NCBI GenBank assembly: GCA_021790385.1
Contig: JAJYDW010000008.1
Coordinates: 20,225-84,224, forward strand
Length of the DNA stretch: 64,000 bases
Reading direction: 5' to 3'
Origin: Planctomycetota bacterium
GTDB lineage: Bacteria > Planctomycetota > Phycisphaerae > WQYP01
Part shown: one piece after another, positions 37,726 to 45,821 of the stretch
Layout: every line of letters begins with the position of its first letter
Numbering within the stretch: position 1 is the first letter of the stretch
Made by a program: the position numbers and the translations under genes
Notes under the pieces: generated by a model
Databases searched by the model: none
Told to the model about the DNA's origin: nothing
What the model saw: only the letters and a program-made list of their open reading frames with translations

Positions 37726-38262
37726 GAAAACTCCTTTGTGCCTGTAAAAACCGGCCGCGTGCATGCACATGGCCGACACCTGCAACCACAATGCAGGTGC
37801 CGGGTATTGTGCCATCCACTGGTGTGCATTGCCAGCATAAATTGGGGAAAATTTTGCACTTTTTTTGGCAGTCCGCCTTCGCAAATGCCGCTCGACCCAT
37901 CGGCCATTTTTTACTTTTCAATGCCCTTTGGTGTTGAGCGCTGCCGACTCTTTTCCAGCCGATGGAGTCGCCGGTATCGGGGACATATCTCTGCCCCACA
38001 TTTCCCACAACGCTACCGTCAATAGCAGCCAGCAGATAATGCCTGCCCAACGAAGGGCTGCAGCCTGCACGTCGGATACGGTCAGCACGTGCGGTGCGGC
38101 AGAAGCCAAGATAGTTTGGCCAGTGGAGTTTTGGGATTCGGCTTTGAGCCTTCAGCGTTCGGCAGTTACCGGGCAGTGATTTGTTCATCCGGTCTGGGGA
38201 GGCCAGGTGCGGCGGAAATATTTACCGGAAGAGAGCTATGCTATAACACCGGGACGCACGAT
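37726..38262. promoter_or_regulatory. Upstream region of the sugar operon, with palindromes
   Basis: About 540 bp with no credible gene; one minus-strand TTG-started frame of 63 residues (37918-38109) contains a hydrophobic helix but has no SD site. Two perfect inverted repeats lie 35-75 bp before the operon start: GTGCATGCAC (37759-37768) and CACCTGCA-n7-TGCAGGTG (37777-37799). These are candidate operators for a sugar-responsive regulator, which is not encoded in the window. Confidence 0.45.
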
Positions 38263-39375
38263 TTACCCGCTGCCGGCCACTTGACCTCCGGTAAGCATAT
38301 TCAGCCGGGTTTGCTGATGGAGCTGGGTGGTAAGGTCCTGCGGGCCGGCACCTTTCCACCAATGAATGGGGTAACGCCGGCGGGTCTGGGGAGGCGGCCA
38401 CGTGGATACCAGACGCCGCACAAACGCCCGATAGGCCTTGTCGAGCGTGCTGATTTGTTTGGACAGATAGGCGCGCATGAAGATCGGCCCAGCCCGACGG
38501 TTCCAGCGCACGGTACCGGCGGCGATGTCCTGCGGGGTAAGACCGGCGTGCAGCAGCAGCGGGGTTAACAGGCCGCGCCGCGCCGCCTCCAGTAAACGCA
38601 TGAGCCGCGGACGGTAGCGGCTGTGTTCCAAAAACAGGGACAGGGACCATATCTGGCCGTAATAGGTGGCAATGCGCTGCGGGCCGCGAGTAACTACATA
38701 ACCTGCCTGGGTGGTGATGATTTTTTTCAGCGGCCATAACTTGTGGACGGCGGCGGCCTGCTGGAGCGCGTGCCAGCGTGGATAGTTGAGCCAGGGTTCA
38801 AATACCGGCTGGCCGTGGTGCCAGGCAATGGTTTCATTCTGGGAGGCTAATCCTTCGTCGAGCCATGCGGGCAGATGATCTTGAAGCGATGCATAGCTGA
38901 ACTGATGCCAGGCTTCATGGGCGGCCACCGAAAACATTTCCCACCGGTCCAGGCGGTAGAGGGCAAAAACGCGCTTCCGGGTATAGCCACCGGCGATGAT
39001 GCGCAGATAAATGGGGGCCAGGGCGGGATGGGCCTGCCGGGTGTACAGCGCCCACTGGGTGCGATTGGTAAATACGTATCCATGCAGCGGCAGGGTTGGT
39101 GCGGCGTGGGGCACCAGGCGCTTGAAGCGGGCGTAATCGGCCTCCAGAACCTGGCCGAGCATCATCCGCTGGCGGGCGTTGTGAATGGTGGTGAAAATGG
39201 TGTAGTGGGCGGTGCGGATCTGCGATAAAAGAGTTAAGGCTTTGGCGGCCTGCTGCTGGGCCGAATACCCGGTACAGCCCGCCAGCACACCGATTAGCAA
39301 CAACAGGACCGCAGTCAGCGACCAGCGCGAAATCTTGCACACATCGCAAATATGACAGGCTTGTAATGGGGGCAT
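38263..39375 (-). CDS. DUF1570-like metallopeptidase lipoprotein
   Basis: A 370-residue secreted protein with a lipoprotein signal (LLLLIGVLAGC, lipidated Cys34) preceded by three cysteines in an unusually Cys-rich N-terminus. The gluzincin-type active site is His153-Glu154-x-x-His157 (AAHEAWHQF) with a third zinc ligand Glu174 (LDEGLAS). This layout is typical of the DUF1570 family, frequent in planctomycetes. AGGA lies 5 bases before the ATG. It is divergent from a small secreted carboxypeptidase-regulatory-like protein. The substrate is unknown. Confidence 0.75.
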   Translation of the reverse strand: MPPLQACHICDVCKISRWSLTAVLLLLIGVLAGCTGYSAQQQAAKALTLLSQIRTAHYTIFTTIHNARQRMMLGQVLEADYARFKRLVPHAAPTLPLHGYVFTNRTQWALYTRQAHPALAPIYLRIIAGGYTRKRVFALYRLDRWEMFSVAAHEAWHQFSYASLQDHLPAWLDEGLASQNETIAWHHGQPVFEPWLNYPRWHALQQAAAVHKLWPLKKIITTQAGYVVTRGPQRIATYYGQIWSLSLFLEHSRYRPRLMRLLEAARRGLLTPLLLHAGLTPQDIAAGTVRWNRRAGPIFMRAYLSKQISTLDKAYRAFVRRLVSTWPPPQTRRRYPIHWWKGAGPQDLTTQLHQQTRLNMLTGGQVAGSG

Positions 39376-39579
39376 AAGTTCCTCATATCGGTTCCGCAAG
39401 GCCAAACCCGGTGACGGATTGTAGGGCACATGCACCGTCTTGGCACGCCTTGCACAAGCAACGCTGCAACTTGGTAAAGCCAGAGCCGTTTGGCCCGGTA
39501 AGACAGTCAAGCGTAAGCCGGCCATGGGGGTGCGGTTCTCGTTGATGACGGCGAGATTTAATTTACGGAGTATTGCAGT

Positions 39580-40062
39580 ATGCACAGTATGTCCAGACAA
39601 AAGATGGTGGTGTTGTTGGCGGCGGTTATAGGATTATGGGCGGTTGGTTCCATAAGCCAAGCGGCGGTAAATGGGGCCCGCACCGGCAGCATTACAGGGA
39701 AAGTGGTGGATAGCCAGGGCCATGCGGTGGCTGGGGCGATGGTGCGGCTGATCAAGATACCGCGGAATGTGAGCCGGCATAAACCGCTGGGACGGGTAAT
39801 CAAGGATCTTCAGCCTGGCCAGACCATCTGGGCGATCACCGGCATCACACGAACTGCTGACTGGGCGATCACCGGCATCACACGAACTGCTGACGATGGC
39901 ACGTTCACCGTCAATAACGCACCTGCCGGCAGGTATCGCATTCTGACCATGCTGCGCGGGGTGGGTAGAGGGCGCCTGCGCAAGGTCATTCACGTTTCCA
40001 GCGGGGAATCAACCGATGTCGGCACCATTGTTTTGCACTCCGGACGACGAGGGAAGCATTAA
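39580..40062 (+). CDS. Secreted carboxypeptidase-regulatory-like domain protein
   Basis: A 160-residue protein with an N-terminal signal peptide (MVVLLAAVIGLWAVGSISQAA). It contains one beta-sandwich of the CarboxypepD_reg type: GSITGKVVDSQGHAVAGAMVRLIK and DGTFTVNNAPAGRYRI. Between the strands the 11-residue unit WAITGITRTAD occurs twice in a row, produced by an exact 33-bp tandem duplication. The tail is basic. GGAG precedes the start by about 10 bases; an ATG three codons later is an alternative. Function unknown; it may bind surface material. Confidence 0.75.
   Translation: MHSMSRQKMVVLLAAVIGLWAVGSISQAAVNGARTGSITGKVVDSQGHAVAGAMVRLIKIPRNVSRHKPLGRVIKDLQPGQTIWAITGITRTADWAITGITRTADDGTFTVNNAPAGRYRILTMLRGVGRGRLRKVIHVSSGESTDVGTIVLHSGRRGKH
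39829..39894 (+). repeat. Perfect 33-bp tandem duplication inside a gene
   Basis: Two identical 33-bp units (39829-39861 and 39862-39894) keep the frame and add 11 residues. With no base differences the duplication looks recent. Confidence 0.97.
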
Positions 40063-40181
40063 GGGACCACAACCGCGGGGCGAGGGTTGAACCGGTCGGT
40101 GGCCAAAGCGGGAAGAGTGGATTTTCCCCGGGTTTTCATAACAGCACTGTGCGGTTATAAAACCCGTTTGGGGAAATGACC

Positions 40182-40889
40182 ATGGTTCAGAGTTGCGTAA
40201 TATTTGATTTTGACGGCGTGATTGCCGATACCGAAGCCCAGCACCTTATTGCGTACAATGAGGCCCTGCTGCGCCTGGCCGGGAAACTCGGCACCACCCT
40301 GCGCATTGCCCCGAGTTCCTATTACCAGCGTTACATTGCGTTTGGCAATCGGGAGGGCTTTGAATGTATTTTGCGCGATGCGCAGGTTCAGGTTTCCCCA
40401 CCGCTGCTGGAAGAGCTTTGCCGCGTTAAAGACCACATTATGGACCATGAACTATCCGAGATCAGTGCCCCTTTGGCAGGCGTTAAGGATACTCTGGCCA
40501 TGCTTGCGGGGTGGCACGTACCACTGGGAATATGTTCCGGTGCCCGGCGGGTGGAGATTTTGCGCATTTTGGAGGCTTTTCATCTGCGGGATTATTTTCA
40601 GGTGATTGTGGCCATTGAAGATGTCCGTCGCGGCAAGCCCGATCCGGAAGGATACCAGCAGGCCTTTGACACCCTGCAATTACAGGGCAATGGTGAATTG
40701 AAGCTGGACCGGAGCCTGGTGATTGAAGATACCGCCGGGGGTGCGGCCGCGGCCCACGGTGCCGGTCTGCGCGTGCTGGGCGTGGCCACCTCCAGCCCGC
40801 TGGAAAAAGTGCAAAACTGGGCGGAATTTGCCGTGCCGGATTTAAGCCACGTGCAGCCGCAACAACTGCGAAGCTGGCTGAAACTGTAA
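40182..40889 (+). CDS. HAD phosphatase, beta-phosphoglucomutase-like
   Basis: A 235-residue HAD hydrolase with all motifs intact: FDFDGVIADTE (both aspartates), ICSGARR, Lys in GKPDPEGY and VIEDTAGGAAAAHGAG. The helical cap between the first and second motif is of the beta-phosphoglucomutase/phosphoglycolate phosphatase type. Substrate cannot be assigned; a sugar phosphate is most likely. The second of two ATGs was chosen because GGGGAA lies 6 bases upstream. Confidence 0.9.
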   Translation: MVQSCVIFDFDGVIADTEAQHLIAYNEALLRLAGKLGTTLRIAPSSYYQRYIAFGNREGFECILRDAQVQVSPPLLEELCRVKDHIMDHELSEISAPLAGVKDTLAMLAGWHVPLGICSGARRVEILRILEAFHLRDYFQVIVAIEDVRRGKPDPEGYQQAFDTLQLQGNGELKLDRSLVIEDTAGGAAAAHGAGLRVLGVATSSPLEKVQNWAEFAVPDLSHVQPQQLRSWLKL

Positions 40890-41172
40890 CGGAAGTGGCA
40901 GGTGCGGGGGGCAGCGGGACGGGAGTTGGGAGACAGGGCGCGGGGGAAAGAGCGGTGAGCGATCAGCGGTTGGCGATTAAATTGGCGATGGCGGGGCGGA
41001 GATAAACGGATTTCAGAGTTGAGATTTCAGAGTTAAAGATGCACGGGGCGGTTTGACGCGGTGGGAGCAGGGATTGTGTACTCCGCGGCTGGACGGAGAA
41101 ACAGCCGGCTGCTGCGCCGTAAGATATGAATTTATTATTGCGCGGACCGTCAACGCCGCGAAGCCGGTGGCA
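40890..41172. other. Non-coding stretch between the HAD gene and pgeF
   Basis: Purine-rich sequence with no credible gene. It contains a 12-bp direct repeat, GATTTCAGAGTT, at 41009-41020 and 41023-41034. The two flanking genes converge here. No clear terminator is visible. Confidence 0.4.
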
Positions 41173-42024
41173 TCAACAATGGGTGTTTCGCGACGCAATT
41201 ACTGCGGCCATTCTTCCGGTAAGGCCACGGTCCCGCCGATGTGAAAAAAACTCTGCTGCATTGCGGTACGTACAATAATCACCACAATCCACCCGTAACA
41301 CTCCGCATCGCTGCAATTGGAGCTGCACCGCCAGCTTCAGATCCACGCAGTCCTGCCGGCCGGGATGGTGAATAACGGCCCTGGCCAGATCCGCCTGCAG
41401 CAAGGCCGTGGTTACATCGCGGTTGACCATGAAAAAGTCCGGCCCGATCGCCGGGCCAATGGCTGCGGTAACTTCCACCGGCTTAATGCCCATCTGGTTT
41501 AGCCTGCGGATGGTGTGGCTTACAATGTTGGCCGCTACGCCACGCCATCCGGCGTGTACCGCCGCCACTACCCGTCCGTGGTCTGCGGCCAGCAGAATCG
41601 GCACGCAGTCGGCAATACGTATGGTGGCGACCACGTTGGGCCGGCAGCAGATAATGGCATCGGCGGCCAGGGCGCCTTGAAATTCCGGTGGAATTTCAGG
41701 GGCGACGGTGTCGCCGGGCGAATGCGGTTGGCCCCCGGATGGTTCATCCAATACCGCCACACCGCAACCATGAACCTGCTGCACCCACGCGCGGGCGGCA
41801 GCCGGCAGGTTCAGGCCGGCCAGCAGTCGGTGATAATTTTCGGTGATGTTGGCGGCGGTATCCTGGCGGTCGCTGCCGGCAGGGTTGCCGAGGTTCAGGA
41901 AATCAAACGGCGGGGAAGAAATGCCACCGATGCGGGTAGAAAATGCGTGCTTCACACCCATTTCCAAAAGGCCTGGCGACTGGTAAACGACCACGCCGTT
42001 GGAATATATGGAGCGGATAAGCAT
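41173..42024 (-). CDS. pgeF: PgeF/YfiH-family laccase-domain protein
   Basis: A 283-residue protein of the former 'polyphenol oxidase' family. In E. coli PgeF (YfiH) corrects peptidoglycan precursors that contain L-Ser in place of L-Ala at the first position. The metal-site residues are visible in VQQVHGCGV, RIADCVPIL and AAVHAGWRG (His, Cys, His). The length is normal for the family. It is followed on the same strand, upstream, by msrB and msrA but with an 82-bp gap. In view of the nearby mur genes a wall-editing role is plausible. Confidence 0.88.
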   Translation of the reverse strand: MLIRSIYSNGVVVYQSPGLLEMGVKHAFSTRIGGISSPPFDFLNLGNPAGSDRQDTAANITENYHRLLAGLNLPAAARAWVQQVHGCGVAVLDEPSGGQPHSPGDTVAPEIPPEFQGALAADAIICCRPNVVATIRIADCVPILLAADHGRVVAAVHAGWRGVAANIVSHTIRRLNQMGIKPVEVTAAIGPAIGPDFFMVNRDVTTALLQADLARAVIHHPGRQDCVDLKLAVQLQLQRCGVLRVDCGDYCTYRNAAEFFSHRRDRGLTGRMAAVIASRNTHC

Positions 42025-42106
42025 GGTGGAGGAAGCCTCAACACGTGGTAAAGGGACGGATCATCTGGGGCGATTGGGGCCAAGCCGTCAGCCGGTGCGC
42101 AGCAGG

Positions 42107-42586
42107 TCAGGACGGTTTCTCGCCATGCGGCACCAGGTTCAAGGATGCGGAATTCATGCAGTAGCGGCGATGGGTGGGGGCGGGGCCATCATCAAATACG
42201 TGGCCCAGATGGGCGGCGCACCGGGCGCAGCGCACTTCGGTGCGCACCATGCCACGCGAATCATCCTGGTGCCGGGTTACCGCGTCTGGTGCGATGGGGG
42301 CATAAAAGCTTGGCCAGCCGGTGCCGGAATCAAACTTGGTGGCGGAGTCAAAGAGGTCCTGGCCGCAGCACGCACAGCGATACGTGCCGGGTGTTTTGGT
42401 ATTCCAGTATTTACCCGTGAACGGCTGTTCGGTTCCGGCCTGGCGGGCGATGTGGTATTGCTGCGGGGTCAGCAGGGCTTGCCACTCGGCATCGGTACGG
42501 CTTTGCCAATGGGTGCGGCCACAGGAAGATGGTGCATCAGTATTGCAGGCGGGAGCAGCAGGGCGGGTCTGCGGATCAACGGGCAT
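42107..42586 (-). CDS. msrB: Peptide-methionine (R)-S-oxide reductase
   Basis: MsrB reduces the R form of methionine sulfoxide in proteins. The 159-residue protein has the zinc cysteines in CACCGQDLF and [12 protein letters not shown], and the catalytic Cys in [22 protein letters not shown] is a family hallmark. The N-terminus has 25 extra residues with two Cys and no clear signal peptide. AGGAG lies 8 bases before the ATG; a TTG two codons upstream is less likely. It follows msrA by 27 bp, so the pair is an operon. Confidence 0.96.
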   Translation of the reverse strand: MPVDPQTRPAAPACNTDAPSSCGRTHWQSRTDAEWQALLTPQQYHIARQAGTEQPFTGKYWNTKTPGTYRCACCGQDLFDSATKFDSGTGWPSFYAPIAPDAVTRHQDDSRGMVRTEVRCARCAAHLGHVFDDGPAPTHRRYCMNSASLNLVPHGEKPS

Positions 42587-42613
42587 GAGCAAGGCTCCTG
42601 GTAAGAGTAAAGA

Positions 42614-43138
42614 TCAAGAGGATGCGGCTTTTTCGGCGGCGGCTTTTTTCCCATTGCCCAGGTGGCAGGAATGGCTGATGCCGCGGCGCTGGAAATAGCG
42701 CTGGTGGTAATCTTCGGCCCGGTAAAAAGTGGCGGCAGGCTCTATGGCCGTAACCACAGTAGATACGTATTGTCCGCCGGCATTGCGCCGCTGTTTTTCC
42801 GCCGCGGCAAGCTCTTTTTGCGCTGCGTTATGATAAAACACCACGCTGCGGTACTGCGTGCCGTGGTCCGGCCCCTGATAATTCAGGGTGGTTGGATCGT
42901 GATTTTCAAAAAACACCTCCAGAAGCTGCTGATAAGTTACCCGGGCAGGGTCATAGAGAACCTGCACCACTTCGGCATGGCCGGTGGTGCCGGTACAAAC
43001 ATCGCGATAGGTGGGCTTGGCCAGGTGGCCGCCTTCGTAGCCGCAGGTTACATCAATCACGCCGGGTACCTGGCGAAAAGTGGCTTCCACGCCCCAGAAG
43101 CAACCGGCGCCAAAATCAGCCCGTTCTAACTCAGCCAT
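42614..43138 (-). CDS. msrA: Peptide-methionine (S)-S-oxide reductase
   Basis: MsrA reduces the S form of methionine sulfoxide, complementing MsrB. The 174-residue protein has the catalytic GCFWG with Cys13, YEGGHLAKPTYRDVCTGTTGHAEVV and YHQRYF. The C-terminus is Lys/Ala-rich (GNGKKAAAEKAASS). GGAG lies 8 bases before this ATG, and an in-frame start eight codons earlier is less likely. Transcription runs on into msrB. Confidence 0.97.
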   Translation of the reverse strand: MAELERADFGAGCFWGVEATFRQVPGVIDVTCGYEGGHLAKPTYRDVCTGTTGHAEVVQVLYDPARVTYQQLLEVFFENHDPTTLNYQGPDHGTQYRSVVFYHNAAQKELAAAEKQRRNAGGQYVSTVVTAIEPAATFYRAEDYHQRYFQRRGISHSCHLGNGKKAAAEKAASS

Positions 43139-43289
43139 GGCGAAAACTCCGCGTTGCAACAACTGTGCGTGCCATAGCGCCGGGCAACTGGCGTGCCGGT
43201 GCTACAAATCTGTCAGAATCATAGCATGTACTGGCGGGGAAATCCTGATGGGGTATCGCGACTGCTTGTTGGCGGAGCTTTGCTGGGGG

Positions 43290-43318
43290 TTGACATATTC
43301 CCCGGCAGCGGGTATTGT
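43290..43318 (+). promoter_or_regulatory. Probable promoter of the rplA-rplJ-rplL group
   Basis: TTGACA, 17 bases, then TATTGT: a perfect -35 and a four-of-six -10 at ideal spacing. It is about 300 bp before rplA, leaving a long leader. Confidence 0.7.
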
Positions 43319-43624
43319 ATCAGTCAGCCTCGCCAGGAGGCGGTCGGACCACGGACCAGAATAGTGGGAGCTTTAAGGACGCAACTTGCGTCAGGCGAAA
43401 TGGATTGCCCATACCCGCTAACTCATTGGCGGGGCATGTGGCCCGCAGGGGAACGGTTGAAGAGTTCCGTTGCGGTGGCCGGATATATCCGGCAGTCTAT
43501 TATGCGGGACTTTCTCCCGGGCCTGTGGGCATTGCTGCAAAATCCTTGAACGCAAAATACCCGTTTCCGGCTCATACTGTGCCCCGGTGGCATGGGATGG
43601 CCGGGCGGCATACAGGAGTGCATC
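43319..43624 (+). promoter_or_regulatory. Long 5' leader of rplA
   Basis: About 300 bp without a gene, rich in short inverted segments (for example GGTCGGACCACGGACC and GCCGGATATATCCGGC). Leaders of ribosomal-protein operons often bind L1 or L10 for feedback control. The exact fold was not determined. Confidence 0.45.
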
Positions 43625-44347
43625 ATGGCCGAAAAGTTGCGCGGAAAGCGGTACAAAGAAAATGCCAAACTGCTGCCTCAACAGCCGGTAACGGTTGAAC
43701 AGGCGCTGCCGATATTAAAGCAGTTCAAGAAAACCAAGTTCGATGAAACCGTGAATATCGTCGTGCACCTGGGCATCGACCCCAAACAGGCCGATCAAAT
43801 GGTTCGCGGATCAGTGAGCTTGCCCAAGGGCATCGGCAAAACTCGCCGGGTGATCGCATTTGTGCAGGGCAACAATGTGGCGGCAGCTACTGCAGCCGGG
43901 GCGGTTGACGCCGGGGCGGATGAATTGATCAAGAAAGTCAATGATGGCTGGATGGAATTTGACGTGGCGATTGCCACGCCAGACCTGATGTCCAAGGTCA
44001 GCCGTCTGGGTAAGGTACTTGGCCCGCAGGGTAAAATGCCCAGCCCGAAGGCCGGCACGGTAACTTCGGATGTAGCCACCGCTGTGCGGGAATATACCGC
44101 CGGCAAAGTGGAATTCCGCAATGATGCGGGCGGAAATGTGCATGTGGTGGTGGGGAAAGTGAGTTTTAACGACGCAGATCTGGCCGCCAATGTGCATGCG
44201 TTTCTAAACACCATCCGCCGGCTTAAACCACCGACGGCCAAGGGTCAATATGTCCGCAAGGTAACACTGCACAGCACCATGAGTCCGGGGCTGCATTTGG
44301 ATGTGGCGCACCTGAATGTGGAAGACACTGCGGAACAACAAGCCTGA
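43625..44347 (+). CDS. rplA: Ribosomal protein L1
   Basis: L1 binds 23S rRNA at the mobile stalk by the E site and often represses its own mRNA. The 240-residue protein starts MAEKLRGKRYKENAKLL, with AGGAG 6 bases upstream. The family signature is GKVLGPQGKMPSPKAGTV, followed by KVEFRNDAGGNVHVVVGKVSF. rplK, which usually precedes it, is not in the window upstream; msrA diverges instead. rplJ follows after 48 bp. Confidence 0.97.
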   Translation: MAEKLRGKRYKENAKLLPQQPVTVEQALPILKQFKKTKFDETVNIVVHLGIDPKQADQMVRGSVSLPKGIGKTRRVIAFVQGNNVAAATAAGAVDAGADELIKKVNDGWMEFDVAIATPDLMSKVSRLGKVLGPQGKMPSPKAGTVTSDVATAVREYTAGKVEFRNDAGGNVHVVVGKVSFNDADLAANVHAFLNTIRRLKPPTAKGQYVRKVTLHSTMSPGLHLDVAHLNVEDTAEQQA

Positions 44348-44395
44348 ATCGGCTAAGGTACCATGCCCGAAGCGGGCCTTACTTTGAGGTAAACC

Positions 44396-44932
44396 ATGAG
44401 CAAACGTGTAAAAAACCTGATTACCGCGGAACTGGAAAAACGGCTGCGCGGCAGCGATAGCGTAGTGATTGTGGATTATGTGGGCATCAGCGCCACGGAC
44501 ACCAACCATCTTCGCAGTAAATTGCGGGCCAAGCAGGTGCGCATGACTGTTATCCCCAATACAGTTGGCAGCAAGGCCCTGGATAACGTGGGTCTGAAGG
44601 GTGCCAGCGGCATTCTCAATGGAACCAATGCCTTGATCTACGGCGGCGAATCGATCGTCGATGTGGTCAAGGAAATAGTAGCGCAAGCCCAGGAAATCCA
44701 GAAGCTCACCATCAAAGGTTCGGTGGTAGAAGGACAATTGCTGGATAAAAAAGCCACCGAAGCGCTGGCCAAGATGCCCAATCGCCGCGAGTTGCTGGGC
44801 CAGATCTCCAGTCAGATCAGCGGACCGGGCCGGACCTTGGCGGGGCAGCTCGCCGGACCGGGCCGGAATATCGCCGGGCAGATCAAAGCAGTGGCGGAGA
44901 AAAAGGAAAAGGAAGCCCCGGTCGCGGCTTGA
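44396..44932 (+). CDS. rplJ: Ribosomal protein L10
   Basis: L10 is the base of the L7/L12 stalk. The 178-residue protein begins MSKRVKNLITAELEKRL and has VIVDYVGISATDTNHLRSKL, as in other L10s. The C-terminal part that holds L12 dimers contains a duplicated piece (SGPGRTLAGQL and AGPGRNIAGQI). GAGG precedes the ATG by 6 bases. rplL follows. Confidence 0.96.
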   Translation: MSKRVKNLITAELEKRLRGSDSVVIVDYVGISATDTNHLRSKLRAKQVRMTVIPNTVGSKALDNVGLKGASGILNGTNALIYGGESIVDVVKEIVAQAQEIQKLTIKGSVVEGQLLDKKATEALAKMPNRRELLGQISSQISGPGRTLAGQLAGPGRNIAGQIKAVAEKKEKEAPVAA

Positions 44933-45054
44933 AGGCGGACCGAATTTTATGGATACGATTTGTATTTCGTTGGCCATGAGCCTGCCTGGAGCAGTTAAAA
45001 CGGGGCGTGTTGCCCTGGCTGGTGGTCGCGAGCAGATAAGGAAAGGTTTTTACC

Positions 45055-45459
45055 ATGGCAGAATACGCTGCTGAAATCGTTGAACTTGGCGATAAGATCG
45101 TTGCCCTCTCACTGCTGCAGGCCCGTGCGCTAAGCGAGTACCTGAAAGAAAAGCATGGCATTGAGGCTGCCGCCGGTGGGGTCATGATGGCAGCACCCGC
45201 CGCCGGAGCCGGTGCTGCCGGTGGTGCTGCACCCGCCGCCGCCGAGAAAACCACGTTTGACGTGATTCTCAAGAATGCCGGCGAAAAGAAGATTCAGGTG
45301 ATCAAAGTGGTACGTACCGCCACCAGCCTGGGCCTGAAAGAAGCCAAGGACCTGGTGGAGGCTGCTCCGAAGACCATTAAGGCCGGCGTGGAAAAGGCCG
45401 AGGCCGAGAAGCTCAAGAAAGAGCTGGAAGCCGAAGGCGCTACCGTGGAGCTCCAGTAA
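45055..45459 (+). CDS. rplL: Ribosomal protein L7/L12
   Basis: The multicopy stalk protein that recruits translation GTPases. It has 134 residues: an N-terminal dimerisation part ([30 protein letters not shown]), an Ala/Gly-rich hinge ([18 protein letters not shown]) and the C-terminal factor-binding domain ([38 protein letters not shown]). rpoB, the usual next gene, is absent; a strong terminator follows and then purL. Confidence 0.97.
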   Translation: MAEYAAEIVELGDKIVALSLLQARALSEYLKEKHGIEAAAGGVMMAAPAAGAGAAGGAAPAAAEKTTFDVILKNAGEKKIQVIKVVRTATSLGLKEAKDLVEAAPKTIKAGVEKAEAEKLKKELEAEGATVELQ

Positions 45460-45508
45460 TCACCAACACCTTGGACTTGGTGGTTTCAGGCAATTGATGC
45501 AAACCCCA

Positions 45509-45544
45509 GGCGGGGCCGCTGTTGAGCAGCGCCCCGCCTTTTTT
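45509..45544 (+). terminator. Intrinsic terminator after rplL
   Basis: An 8-bp GC stem GGCGGGGC / GCCCCGCC with an inner GCTG/CAGC stem, directly followed by six T. It ends the rplAJL transcript. Confidence 0.9.
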
Positions 45545-45564
45545 GCTGCGCATTGGCCGTGCGC

Positions 45565-45681
45565 AACCGTTCACGAGGTGGCGGCCGGACAGGCTGGAAG
45601 CCTGCACCACAAGGGTGCCCCGGCTTTGGGGTACGGTGTAACTGCCGTAACTCTAGCCTGCCGGCATGGTCGTGAACGGTT
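45565..45681. repeat. Palindromic dispersed repeat, copy A
   Basis: A 117-bp element with perfect 12-bp terminal inverted repeats (AACCGTTCACGA / TCGTGAACGGTT) and an inner hairpin CAGGCT-GGA-AGCCTG. It is clearly related to the copy at 49381-49500, and neither encodes a protein. The form is that of a small miniature inverted-repeat element or REP-like unit. Confidence 0.85.
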
Positions 45682-45821
45682 ACGGCCGTGCATACAGACT
45701 GGTCGGCCTGGGGCGGCGCAGGCGAAAATTTTAAATCTGGCGCATAATACGCCCGAAAGTGACGCAGCGACCAACCTTGGCCTGCGCCTGGGAACCACTG
45801 GATTGTTCCAAAAGGAGATTC

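Noticed and set aside
37918..38109. A 63-residue minus-strand frame with a hydrophobic helix
   Set aside because: Only a TTG start and no SD site; hydrophobic runs occur by chance in such GC-rich frames.
37658..38188. A 176-residue minus-strand frame before the sugar operon
   Set aside because: It overlaps the well-supported oxidoreductase start in another frame and reads Cys- and Arg-rich with no motifs.
41009..41034. Possible CRISPR-like or VNTR repeat (GATTTCAGAGTT twice)
   Set aside because: Only two 12-bp units with a 2-bp gap; no array.
43139..43624. Possible RNA gene such as SRP RNA or RNase P RNA before rplA
   Set aside because: None of the conserved core motifs of those RNAs is present; a long leader is the simpler reading.
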